The position numbers and the translations under genes were made by a program. A stretch of 64,000 nucleotides of DNA from Paenibacillus pabuli (GTDB lineage: Bacteria > Bacillota > Bacilli > Paenibacillales > Paenibacillaceae), in assembly GCF_039831995.1 (NCBI RefSeq), contig NZ_JBDOIO010000001.1:62001-126000 (forward strand), written 5' to 3'. Below, piece by piece: positions 1-7,207 of this stretch; position 1 is the stretch's first letter; the number at the start of each line of letters is the position of its first letter. Below the pieces are notes generated by a model that saw only the letters and a list, made by a program, of their open reading frames with translations, did not search any database and had not been told where the DNA came from.

Positions 1-88
1 ACATTGGTATTTCGGTCATTTTCATAAAGATATCAGAGTAACGGATAAAGATACACTATTATTCAATAAGGTTGTACGTGTAATATAA
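1..88 (+). CDS. Metallophosphoesterase, C-terminal end (5' partial)
   Basis: An open frame enters from the left edge (first full codon at 2) and stops at 86-88, giving 28 residues. It contains W-Y-F-G-H-F-H, the last metal-binding motif (GHxH) of calcineurin-like phosphoesterases, followed by a short hydrophobic strand. Such enzymes hydrolyse phosphodiesters or phosphomonoesters with two bound metals. The class follows from the motif and its position near the C-terminus. The substrate cannot be told from this fragment. Confidence 0.6.
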   Translation, partial: HWYFGHFHKDIRVTDKDTLLFNKVVRVI

Positions 89-111
89 AATTACGCAAAG
101 GAGGGAATTAC

Positions 112-489
112 ATGCAAAAATCACAAGTATACGTTGCATACTCTAGTGAGTTCAGTAAAAGTAGTGTAGCAACGCTTGTAAGTTTACTCGGCAGTCACGA
201 AGGACTCGGACAATACAATTTCTTCGGATATGACAATAGTGAAATATCATCCTATGATAGGATTAGTTTATCACCTTTTGTGGTAGCTGAGGTCTCACAT
301 GTGAGCATGGGCGTGGGAATTGAACTAGGCTGGGCAGATGCGATAGGTAAAAGAATATTCGCATTCTACAGGTCGGATGTAGATATTCCACAGTCCGTAA
401 CTCATTTGAGAAATGTTAAGTTGATACCTTACTCAGATGTGGCAGAAATACCTAAACTATTATCCCAATCGGTATATACTGTTAAGTAA
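112..489 (+). CDS. DNPH1/nucleoside 2-deoxyribosyltransferase-like protein
   Basis: This 125-residue protein fits the nucleoside 2-deoxyribosyltransferase fold. Residues about 56-76 read V-V-A-E-V-S, then S-x-G-V-G-x-E-L-G-W-A, which is the signature of DNPH1 (2'-deoxynucleoside 5'-monophosphate N-glycosidase); the glutamate in E-L-G is the usual nucleophile. Known relatives cleave the base from dNMPs or swap bases, so a role in nucleotide turnover is likely. ATG start behind AAAGGAGGG. The N-terminal half is divergent, and the substrate is unknown. Confidence 0.6.
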   Translation: MQKSQVYVAYSSEFSKSSVATLVSLLGSHEGLGQYNFFGYDNSEISSYDRISLSPFVVAEVSHVSMGVGIELGWADAIGKRIFAFYRSDVDIPQSVTHLRNVKLIPYSDVAEIPKLLSQSVYTVK

Positions 490-509
490 AATAAGGGAGG
501 TTCTTCGAA

Positions 510-950
510 TTGAACGACGGTGTCAGGTTCCTCAAGGTTTACAACAGTAATAGCGGTAAACGGCATGTAATTGATGTTTGGAATACAGAACGCCATGAAA
601 CACTTTGCGGATTGCTGTATTGGAATTATCAGTTTCAGACACCCTTTTATAACTTCGAAGAACCTACTGAACTTCTGGATATAGCTGAAGTCGATTGTAG
701 TAATTGCGGGTACATTATTTCAAGGAACGCTGACCAGTTCATTTACGAAAGTCCTGAGACTAGGGCATTATTTGAGACAATTCCAGAGGATTTTGTATTT
801 GATTTCAAAACTCCTCTTCATGATAGAATTACACTTCAAATACAGTATCCCGAATTGATGAATGCTTTGTACTGGGTAGCATTGCCAAGAGAGAATAAGA
901 TTTTTGTTATGCCATATCATGGCAAGAATTACATGATTGATGTTAATTGA
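510..950 (+). CDS. Hypothetical protein with one CxxC
   Basis: 146 residues, TTG start behind AAGGGAGG. It contains one C-x-x-C pair (D-C-S-N-C-G-Y, about residue 63) in an otherwise acidic, aromatic-rich sequence. I do not recognise a family. A single CxxC could be half of a metal site completed by a partner or by other residues. It sits 20 bases after the DNPH1-like gene and is probably co-transcribed with it. Confidence 0.7.
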   Translation: MNDGVRFLKVYNSNSGKRHVIDVWNTERHETLCGLLYWNYQFQTPFYNFEEPTELLDIAEVDCSNCGYIISRNADQFIYESPETRALFETIPEDFVFDFKTPLHDRITLQIQYPELMNALYWVALPRENKIFVMPYHGKNYMIDVN

Positions 951-1029
951 CAATTTTCACTATCCTAAAATAATCCTTTTCATTAATTGGGGTAGAGAGA
1001 AAAATAATATATAATTGGAGGAATCGTAA

Positions 1030-1494
1030 ATGGCAGCAGTTGATAAGGTATCAGTGATTGAGGAAATGATCATTTCCGCTGTAAATAACGGGGAGAACGT
1101 TCTTGTCGTGGATGAGTCCGATACTGAGGTATTCGAAAATCCTGAATCCTTGGAACTGATCAGCAAGAAACTAGAATTCGCAGGCATCGAATTTACTTAT
1201 GCCAACGGTGAACTCCATCTTGATGCTCACGATGAAGAAGGCGATGAAGACTTCGACGAGGATGAAGACGAAGAGTACGATTCAGACGAAGATTCAGATG
1301 ATGAAGACTCTGACGATGAAGAATCCGATGACGAAGAGTATGATGAGGACGATTCCGATGAAGATTCAGATGATGACGATTTTGACGAAGACAACCCTGG
1401 CGATGATGAGGATGAAGACTCTGACGAGGATGAATCCGATGAGGACGATTCGGATGAAGAATCTGACGAAGACGACTATAATAGCCAAATTTAA
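1030..1494 (+). CDS. Extremely acidic Asp/Glu/Ser-tail protein
   Basis: 154 residues. The first ~68 look like a small folded domain with ordinary composition. The rest (about 70-154) is almost wholly D, E and S in degenerate DSDE/DDSDE repeats, with very high negative charge. ATG start behind TTGGAGG; a hairpin terminator follows at 1514. Acidic tails of this kind occur in DNA mimics, histone-like chaperones and ssDNA-binding protein tails. Which applies here is unknown. DNA repeats in the tail (GATTCAGATGAAG-like units) could make its length variable. Confidence 0.8.
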   Translation: MAAVDKVSVIEEMIISAVNNGENVLVVDESDTEVFENPESLELISKKLEFAGIEFTYANGELHLDAHDEEGDEDFDEDEDEEYDSDEDSDDEDSDDEESDDEEYDEDDSDEDSDDDDFDEDNPGDDEDEDSDEDESDEDDSDEESDEDDYNSQI

Positions 1495-1513
1495 TATAGC
1501 ATAAATTTAACTA

Positions 1514-1547
1514 CCCCTTAGGATTGAATAACTTTAATTCTAAGGGG
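1514..1547 (+). terminator. Hairpin terminator after the acidic-tail gene
   Basis: CCCCTTAG pairs with CTAAGGGG across an 18-base AT-rich loop, followed by TTAAATTCTTT. It lies 20 bases after the stop codon. Confidence 0.7.
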
Positions 1548-1671
1548 TTAAATTCTTTCTCAAAATATTCTCAATATTAGATCGTAAGTATTAACTTTAG
1601 GTAGCTCAATAAAGCTTATAAATAAGTATATAATAGAAGAAAATATATTTACATATACGGAGGTTATATCA

Positions 1672-2256
1672 ATGCAATCTAATTTTGAAAATCATATCGC
1701 ATATATCGGAGAAGGTAAACCTAGATTTTCTGGTCGTTACGACAAATTCGGAGAATGGCTGTACGTAGGCGACCGTGTTGTTTATACCGATCATAATCCT
1801 AATCAACACGGTATATCTAATGGTCTTGGAATTTTGTACGCAACTATAGTACGAGAATCAATAGATGAATTGGATGCGCGCGGAAATGTCACAGGTAGAA
1901 AATCTTATGCATTTCGTCTGCAACGGGATGACTTGTGTGAGGTAGGTTTAAATACTGTCGCTTCCCATGATCTAACTTTGATTAGGTACTCAGCTGATAG
2001 AGAAAAAGCATATTTTGACAGTATATATCAGGTACTTAATGTGGTTAATCCTGGAGATTGCATAGAAGTACAGTATCATAATCGATTCAATGGACAGTCA
2101 GCATCCAGTACCTATATTTACGAAACATACGCTACGGTGGATGGTGTTATTATTCTCAACTTACTGACCGAACACACTGATGAAGTAGTTTTCCATATCA
2201 GTGGTGAAACGTTAAAAAGTTCTAACTATTCTGTCAAAAGTATCAAACTCGTTTAA
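1672..2256 (+). CDS. Hypothetical protein, two small beta-rich halves
   Basis: 194 residues, ATG behind TACGGAGG. The N-terminal half contains G-D-R-V-V-Y-T-D, an SH3-like opening strand. The C-terminal half (about 118-194) starts V-N-P-G-D-C-I-E-V and resembles the protein encoded next at 2280 (N-x-G-D, N-R, then a hydrophobic V-I-x-L strand), so the two look paralogous. A TATAAT box at 1629-1634 lies upstream but has no good -35. Function unknown. Confidence 0.75.
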   Translation: MQSNFENHIAYIGEGKPRFSGRYDKFGEWLYVGDRVVYTDHNPNQHGISNGLGILYATIVRESIDELDARGNVTGRKSYAFRLQRDDLCEVGLNTVASHDLTLIRYSADREKAYFDSIYQVLNVVNPGDCIEVQYHNRFNGQSASSTYIYETYATVDGVIILNLLTEHTDEVVFHISGETLKSSNYSVKSIKLV

Positions 2257-2279
2257 TAACAATCATAGGAGGACTTAAC

Positions 2280-2585
2280 ATGACTCAAGTATTTGACAAT
2301 GTTGTAAATGAAATGCTTGTATCGCTGGAAAATTTGAATCAGGGTGATAAGGTTGCTTATGAGATATATAATAGAGAACTGGATAAATTCCATATATTTA
2401 CTGGTGTTCTGAACAATTACCATCACAACCATGAATATGAATGTATTGTTGTAATACTCACAAAAGATGACGGAACACAATGGGAGTACACTGTGACTGA
2501 GAATCCAAACTACTATTCTCCATTTATTCTGACTCAGATTTGCAAACTCGGGGGTGAGTTGATTGGGAGCCGAACAGCAGAATAA
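2280..2585 (+). CDS. Hypothetical SH3-like small protein
   Basis: 101 residues, ATG behind AGGAGG. The pattern L-N-Q-G-D-K-V-A-Y near residue 20, with a later V-V-I-L-T strand, matches the C-terminal half of the preceding protein, suggesting a duplicated small barrel. Its 3' end overlaps the next gene by 23 bases. No function recognised. Confidence 0.75.
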   Translation: MTQVFDNVVNEMLVSLENLNQGDKVAYEIYNRELDKFHIFTGVLNNYHHNHEYECIVVILTKDDGTQWEYTVTENPNYYSPFILTQICKLGGELIGSRTAE

Positions 2586-3027
2586 TGAAATCGAAGAATT
2601 CCTGATGGTATACATGGGAATTCGGTTAGATAGTAAAGGTAGAAAGACATACTATTGGTTACCTGTAGATAGTGCTGACGAGTACAACGATGCTAAAGGT
2701 TACGATAGTTCTGTCGTAATGGCAGCAGTCGGCGGAGTGTACAAGTTTTACAGTCCGAAGGGTGAGACTAATAAAATTTATGTTGAGGGAGTTAACGCAC
2801 CTCAATATTCACAGCGGTATCATGATACTGATAGAATTAAACGTTGGGCAATTGCTGATGAAGAAGCCAAGCAACGTTTGAATGTTAAATCGGTTAATAG
2901 AAAGTCAGCTAAGGTTGAACCTCTCGATGACATTTTAAGTACGATTCGAGATGTGTCAAGAAGTTTAACCGCTGCTGAACGTCGAGCATTCCACTCAAAA
3001 ATATCGGAAGCTATTTTTGATAGATAG
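2563..3027 (+). CDS. Hypothetical protein with helical C-terminus
   Basis: 154 residues from a TTG start 6 bases after CGGGGTGAG. An internal ATG at 2605 lacks a site of its own. It has a mixed N-terminal part and an amphipathic helical, charged C-terminus (about 105-154: I-R-D-V-S-R-S-L, A-A-E-R-R-A). It overlaps the previous gene, implying translational coupling. Family unknown. Confidence 0.65.
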   Translation: MGAEQQNNEIEEFLMVYMGIRLDSKGRKTYYWLPVDSADEYNDAKGYDSSVVMAAVGGVYKFYSPKGETNKIYVEGVNAPQYSQRYHDTDRIKRWAIADEEAKQRLNVKSVNRKSAKVEPLDDILSTIRDVSRSLTAAERRAFHSKISEAIFDR

Positions 3028-3037
3028 GGGAATTATT

Positions 3038-3388
3038 ATGAATTTAACTGAAATAAAATCTCTACCTGCTGGAATTGATATCGATTTTTACGTGCATAAT
3101 GCTGTATACAACGAGCATACGGAGTTCGAAGATTTCCTACTTCATCATGAGTCGGGAATCTTCAATTATAGCACGAACACTGAATACATTAACATCGCCT
3201 TACGTGATATACACGAAATCGATCCTTCCAGTGAGGATAGGATCAAGAAGACAGCTGCACAGTACTTTAGTGAGTTAGATACTGAACATCATAATATCGG
3301 AATAGCTGATAAACAATCATTGCACTTAGCTAGAATTATTCTTATTGCACAATATATTAATAACAACGAAAATAATGAGGGGGAATAA
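3038..3388 (+). CDS. Hypothetical protein, member 1 of a local three-copy family
   Basis: 116 residues from the ATG at 3038, preceded by TAGGGG; the frame is open upstream but without a ribosome binding site. Features shared with the proteins at 3391 and 4533 are a D-x-Y-V near the N-terminus, G-I-F-N-Y-S-T-N in the middle and a hydrophobic helix near the C-terminus. Probably all-helical. Function unknown. Confidence 0.7.
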   Translation: MNLTEIKSLPAGIDIDFYVHNAVYNEHTEFEDFLLHHESGIFNYSTNTEYINIALRDIHEIDPSSEDRIKKTAAQYFSELDTEHHNIGIADKQSLHLARIILIAQYINNNENNEGE

Positions 3389-3390
3389 TA

Positions 3391-3762
3391 GTGACAGCAC
3401 CTACACAATTATATATGCCTGATATACTGAAATTGCAGGCAGATTTTAAAACCGACTATTACGTGGCATGGCACTTATTTAGTGATCTTATAAATGATGA
3501 AAATAGTAAACAATCATTTATTCACGCATACTCAACCGGACTGTTCCGATTTTCAACTAATACCAAAGACTGCAATTCTATGTTAGAAGCATTCTTCATG
3601 GACGGCAGATTCAGACGCGAAGCATATAGTCAAGCTATGTATGACTATTTGGATCTCAGCGATATTAGGGATATCGAGACTGTAGCAACTACTGTGGCAC
3701 AGCTAACAAATTTGGATCAATGTAAATTGGTGTTGATGGTAATGAATGGACTATATGTATAA
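3391..3762 (+). CDS. Hypothetical protein, member 2 of a local three-copy family
   Basis: 123 residues, GTG start behind GAGGGGG, two bases after the preceding stop. It shares T-D-Y-x-V-A, S-T-G-x-F-R-F-S and the C-terminal L-T-N-L-D-Q-C-K-L-V-L-M-x-x-x-G-L-Y with the protein at 4533. The C-terminal block is the strongest match. Likely a tandem duplication that diverged. No known domain. Confidence 0.75.
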   Translation: MTAPTQLYMPDILKLQADFKTDYYVAWHLFSDLINDENSKQSFIHAYSTGLFRFSTNTKDCNSMLEAFFMDGRFRREAYSQAMYDYLDLSDIRDIETVATTVAQLTNLDQCKLVLMVMNGLYV

Positions 3763-3810
3763 AGTCCAATTACATCAAGAATAGCAGCTGAGTGAAAAGG
3801 AGAAATTAAC

Positions 3811-4251
3811 ATGACAAACTCTTATGTCGAGATGAAACGTGAAATCAGCGAAGAAATCAACAATTTTCCTTCGTTTTATGCCTTCGATACCGAACAATTT
3901 GAGGAAGGTTTAGTGCAGCTAGGGCTGAAGCGGACTGACGAAGATAAAGTCAAGTCAATTGGGATGGGTGGTTTTGTTCGTAAAGAAGATCACGGAGCCT
4001 ATTATGAAATGCATATCAATATTGCTAGACGTAAAAAGATGGCAATTGACGCAGATACTACTGGCGAAGGGTTCATTTATGAAATGTTTTACTATGAATT
4101 GGCAAACCATGAATACGGTTATACTCAGGATGTAAGTCACACTTTGGATGCGTTGAATTTTACATTTGAGGAAATCGAAGCTGATCCGCGATTGAAGCAT
4201 GGACTTGAATTGGCAAAAGCTGCTGTAAATTCCGCTGAAAGGTTCTATTGA
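3811..4251 (+). CDS. Conserved phage/bacterial protein of unknown function
   Basis: 146 residues, ATG behind AAAAGGAG. It contains F-Y-A-F-D-T-E-Q-F-E-E-G, G-G-F-x-R-K, and then E-M-F-Y-Y-E-L-A-N-H-E-Y-G-Y-T plus L-D-A-L-N. I recall this pattern from a widespread phage/bacterial family annotated only as a domain of unknown function. The N-H-E-Y motif is not a classical zinc site. The stop overlaps the region of the next start (ATG at 4253). Confidence 0.75.
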   Translation: MTNSYVEMKREISEEINNFPSFYAFDTEQFEEGLVQLGLKRTDEDKVKSIGMGGFVRKEDHGAYYEMHINIARRKKMAIDADTTGEGFIYEMFYYELANHEYGYTQDVSHTLDALNFTFEEIEADPRLKHGLELAKAAVNSAERFY

Positions 4252-4252
4252 T

Positions 4253-4519
4253 ATGAGTGCATCTTATGAGGAAGCTAAAGCACATCGTCAGATGCTAGAA
4301 GATTGGAATAAGGAACAATCCGCTAAATTGAAGGAATTTGAACAGTACGGTTTATCCCCAATTGGTGGAATTCCTGATCATGTCCGTGCGATGCCCGAGT
4401 GGAAAGAAGCTAAACGTAATTACGATGCATCTTTCCGGGAACTGAGAAACTATAATTCATGGTTTGTCAAAACTTATAAAAAGGAATATGCCGCGGATAG
4501 AAAACGGAGATTCGGATAG
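4253..4519 (+). CDS. Small helical hypothetical protein
   Basis: 88 residues, highly charged, probably two long helices (E-E-A-K-A-H-R-Q and K-E-A-K-R-N-Y). The ATG lies one base after the previous stop, so it is translationally coupled. Basic C-terminus (R-K-R-R-F-G). Function unknown. Confidence 0.7.
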   Translation: MSASYEEAKAHRQMLEDWNKEQSAKLKEFEQYGLSPIGGIPDHVRAMPEWKEAKRNYDASFRELRNYNSWFVKTYKKEYAADRKRRFG

Positions 4520-4532
4520 GAGTGATCGGACA

Positions 4533-4922
4533 TTGAGTAACTCAGCTGGATTTAGGAAAGCAAACGAGTTATCTTACGTAGAGATTCTTAATCTAGAGGC
4601 AGGTATATTTACTGATTATATGGTAGCGCTTGCTATACTACCTCAGATTATGTATGACAACATCGCTAACGAGGATTTCATTCTAATGTACAATAGTGGA
4701 ACCTATCGATATTCCGAAAATATCAGACAATCTAGTCACTTGTTGAAGGAACTCTTTGAAGTTCGTGATGGCGCACGTAGAGAATTCATGCGAGTTGTAC
4801 AACGTTATCTTAATCTGGATAACAGTATTTCTGACTCCGATCTAAATAGCACAATTAAACAGCTAACCGCATTGGATCACTGTAAATTGCTTTTGATGTG
4901 GTATCGTGGAATTTATAAATAA
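4533..4922 (+). CDS. Hypothetical protein, member 3 of a local three-copy family
   Basis: 129 residues from the TTG at 4533, placed 9 bases after ATAGGAGTG; the frame is open upstream to 4464 but overlaps the previous gene. It matches the protein at 3391 in T-D-Y-M-V-A-L, S-G-T-Y-R-Y-S and L-T-A-L-D-H-C-K-L-L-L-M-x-x-x-G-I-Y. Function unknown. Confidence 0.75.
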   Translation: MSNSAGFRKANELSYVEILNLEAGIFTDYMVALAILPQIMYDNIANEDFILMYNSGTYRYSENIRQSSHLLKELFEVRDGARREFMRVVQRYLNLDNSISDSDLNSTIKQLTALDHCKLLLMWYRGIYK

Positions 4923-4941
4923 TTGAAATGAGGTAATCATC

Positions 4942-5133
4942 TTGTCAGGACTTAAACTTGATATTTACAGAACAACTTATGGAGTTTCGCAAACACCTTG
5001 CATTATGTTCGATTATAATGACGGTGGCGAAACTCCAATTATTGAAATTGAATATGGTAATATACCTGTAGGTGTACTTGAAATGATCAAGAATGCAAGT
5101 GACCGTGGATATAATATCAATTATGTATTATAA
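4942..5133 (+). CDS. Small hypothetical protein
   Basis: 63 residues, TTG start behind ATGAGGTAATC. It contains F-D-Y-N-D-G-G-E-T-P and a predicted beta then helix pattern. No family recognised. It is part of the same close-packed run of genes. Confidence 0.6.
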   Translation: MSGLKLDIYRTTYGVSQTPCIMFDYNDGGETPIIEIEYGNIPVGVLEMIKNASDRGYNINYVL

Positions 5134-5161
5134 AATCCGATGAAAAGTTGAGGTGTTATCG

Positions 5162-5503
5162 GTGGCAGAGTTGTACCAAGTCCTTGTATCGGATAGTCCT
5201 CTAGTTATTAGTGTTCCATTGCAAGATGATCCAGAGTTTTCTGAGGTTGCTATAATTATTGATAAATATGCTGGATTATTGACTAATGTGGAAATAAAAT
5301 TTACGCGAGTACATGCGTATAGCTTTACCTTTTATTTTAGGTTAAGTGCACTATACTTATTAGAGAACTTGGTACACGAGGAAGTTATCTCGCTGAACTT
5401 GGGTGAACTACTTGTTGAAGCAAGGAAATTATACTCAGCTTATACTGCGGGTGAAATTTCTGTTACCGATGCAATTAACAATAACATCATGATTATAACG
5501 TAA
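5162..5503 (+). CDS. Hypothetical protein
   Basis: 113 residues from the GTG at 5162, 8 bases after TTGAGG. A GTG at 5153 is in frame but lies inside the ribosome binding site. Alternating strands then helices (E-L-L-V-E-A-R-K). No motif recognised. Confidence 0.65.
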   Translation: MAELYQVLVSDSPLVISVPLQDDPEFSEVAIIIDKYAGLLTNVEIKFTRVHAYSFTFYFRLSALYLLENLVHEEVISLNLGELLVEARKLYSAYTAGEISVTDAINNNIMIIT

Positions 5504-5515
5504 GGACTGGTAATT

Positions 5516-5983
5516 ATGGGACGAGTTGAACTTGAATACGCAATGAAAGACTGGTTGAATGATGTTTTACGCATATGGGACATTGTTGTAATAGATACTG
5601 ATGATATCGATTTAGGTAGTTATCAGTATGATGAAGAGATTCACTATATTTCAATGAACCTGCTCAATATAATTCACTTAGCTGATAAATATTCGACAAC
5701 ACCCTTGGGATTAGCACATGCTGTAATGTCGCATGAATTGGGACATTATGTTCATTATAAATATTATAATGGTATAGATATGGGACGGACTGAGGAACGT
5801 GCCACTGATGAAATGGTAAAAACTAAACACCAATTAAATCTCGAAATACGTGCATATAATCATGGTAAGGAATTCATCTCAGATGTGTATTCACACGTTT
5901 ACGAAGAACTTAATATTCAAAATATAAACTATTACCGGAGAAAATTGGGAATGACTGAAATTTTAAAGGAGTGTCATACATGA
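5516..5983 (+). CDS. HExxH zinc metallopeptidase-like protein
   Basis: 155 residues. The sequence S-H-E-L-G-H-Y-V-H-Y (about residues 77-86) is a full HExxH zinc motif. It sits in a helix preceded by a hydrophobic strand, as in IrrE/ImmA-type and other minigluzincin peptidases. A glutamate-rich helix (E-E-R-A-T-D-E, about 102) could supply the third ligand. Small HExxH proteins in phages often cleave repressors or other regulators. The target is unknown, and catalysis is inferred from the motif only. It overlaps the next start by four bases. Confidence 0.6.
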   Translation: MGRVELEYAMKDWLNDVLRIWDIVVIDTDDIDLGSYQYDEEIHYISMNLLNIIHLADKYSTTPLGLAHAVMSHELGHYVHYKYYNGIDMGRTEERATDEMVKTKHQLNLEIRAYNHGKEFISDVYSHVYEELNIQNINYYRRKLGMTEILKECHT

Positions 5984-6165
5984 AAAAACTATTATTACGT
6001 TCAGTTGGAGACGACTTCTGGGGACGAATGGTCTTCCAGAGTGTTGAAAACGGTGCTTTTTATAAGCGTTATCCCCGCGATACAGCCTATTACACTGCTG
6101 AGAGTTTTGAGGGTGAACCTGAGTATCCGTTAAGACCTGAAATTGTTATCGAAATTGTCGAATAA
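5980..6165 (+). CDS. Small hypothetical protein
   Basis: 61 residues from the ATG at 5980, 9 bases after AAAGGAG. It overlaps the stop of the metallopeptidase-like gene (ATGA-type coupling). Contains G-D-D-F-W-G-R and an acidic, proline-containing C-terminus. Function unknown. Confidence 0.65.
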   Translation: MKKLLLRSVGDDFWGRMVFQSVENGAFYKRYPRDTAYYTAESFEGEPEYPLRPEIVIEIVE

Positions 6166-6176
6166 ATACCTCCATA

Positions 6177-6224
6177 TATCGTTTTAATTAAGTAATGATG
6201 ATGTATAAGTTAATTAAAACGATA
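6177..6224. repeat. Perfect 15-bp inverted repeat before a zinc-finger gene
   Basis: TATCGTTTTAATTAA at 6177-6191 is the exact reverse complement of 6210-6224, with an 18-base spacer. There is no U-tract after it. The ribosome binding site TGGGGGTAAT of the next gene starts five bases downstream. It could be an operator for a dimeric regulator or an RNA hairpin. Confidence 0.8.
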
Positions 6225-6240
6225 AATTGGGGGTAATTGT

Positions 6241-6552
6241 TTGAAGAGATTAATCGCATCAAAAAAGTTACACACTAATTGTAGGTGGTGCGACAAAAAT
6301 ATTCTCAAAGGTGAGATTTATTATCGTCACCGAGTATTCAACAAGTATGACGATGAAATTGTAGCTTATTCTTATAACGAATGTGCTAAATGCCGTTATG
6401 AGATCGATGAACGGATTAAGCGCCGAGTTGGATTAAAGGATCGTTGTCATCATCCGAAAGAGATGCAACGTACTGAATATGACTATATACCTGGTGAATG
6501 TGTCATGGAACCTCAATATGATATATGCTTGGTCTGCAATCTCAAGTATTGA
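6241..6552 (+). CDS. Zinc-finger-like small protein (copy 1)
   Basis: 103 residues, TTG start. C-R-W-C-D (about 15-18) and C-A-K-C-R-Y (about 48-51) form two CxxC pairs; a third cysteine cluster (C-H-H and C-L-V-C-N) lies near the C-terminus. K-G-E-I-Y-Y-R after the first pair matches the K-G-E-K-A-H-S of the protein at 6667, so the two are paralogs. The layout resembles small treble-clef or PARP-type fingers. Likely nucleic-acid or protein binding. Confidence 0.7.
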   Translation: MKRLIASKKLHTNCRWCDKNILKGEIYYRHRVFNKYDDEIVAYSYNECAKCRYEIDERIKRRVGLKDRCHHPKEMQRTEYDYIPGECVMEPQYDICLVCNLKY

Positions 6553-6599
6553 TGTCACTTACATATGTAAAAAATTATTAAAAATGGGTTGAATTAGCT

Positions 6600-6629
6600 T
6601 TGACGTTGTGATTAGGCTAACGATATGTA
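6600..6629 (+). promoter_or_regulatory. Possible promoter
   Basis: TTGACG at 6600-6605 is followed after 18 bases by TATGTA (6624-6629). The -35 is good and the -10 weak. The intergenic stretch 6553-6666 holds no open frame of note. Confidence 0.3.
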
Positions 6630-6666
6630 CTAAAAATATGGTAAAATATAAGAGGAGGAAAATAGG

Positions 6667-6978
6667 ATGACCTATTTTTATCGAAACACTCTGGTAACAG
6701 TTAGAAAGAACCACATATGCGAAGGATGTCTCCGTCAAATTGAAAAGGGTGAAAAAGCTCATTCAATCGCAGGTAATACTACCGATTTTTACAGTTACTA
6801 CTTTTGTTTAGAGTGTGAAGAATTTGCCGATAAGCATCCGGGATATTGTTTTGACGATCAAGATGGATCATTTACTCCGGGCGATGTATTGAGTGGCCGA
6901 CGTGAATATGAGAGACATCAGCAAGAGGAAGCTGCAAGGAGGGAAACTGAACTTGAAGCTAATACTTCCGGATCATAA
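6667..6978 (+). CDS. Zinc-finger-like small protein (copy 2)
   Basis: 103 residues, ATG behind AGAGGAGG. C-E-G-C-L (about 18-21) and C-L-E-C-E-E (about 46-49) form the metal site, followed by a charged helical tail. Paralog of the protein at 6241. The tail coding sequence contains the ribosome binding site of the next gene. Confidence 0.7.
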   Translation: MTYFYRNTLVTVRKNHICEGCLRQIEKGEKAHSIAGNTTDFYSYYFCLECEEFADKHPGYCFDDQDGSFTPGDVLSGRREYERHQQEEAARRETELEANTSGS

Positions 6979-7174
6979 CGCTGACGAATATCGGAGCCGA
7001 GAAGGTCTCCATGTAGTTATAGACAAAAGTCATGACAGAAATATTGGATATTATGCAGTTGTGCACAATAAGTATGGGTATCAGGTCTCAGATACACAGT
7101 ACGCATACCGCAAACGTGAGTTAACCAATCTAACTGTAGACGATTTTACAATCTCGGATGCTGACGGCGAATAA
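6953..7174 (+). CDS. Small hypothetical protein
   Basis: 73 residues from the TTG at 6953, which follows AAGGAGGG at 6937-6944. An earlier in-frame GTG (6893) has no ribosome binding site and lies deep in the previous gene. Beta-rich sequence with a D-x-S-H-D-R-N segment. It overlaps the previous gene by 26 bases. Function unknown. Confidence 0.55.
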   Translation: MKLILPDHNADEYRSREGLHVVIDKSHDRNIGYYAVVHNKYGYQVSDTQYAYRKRELTNLTVDDFTISDADGE

Positions 7175-7207
7175 ACCAAAATGAATATCATTTAAGGGGT
7201 GTTTCTA

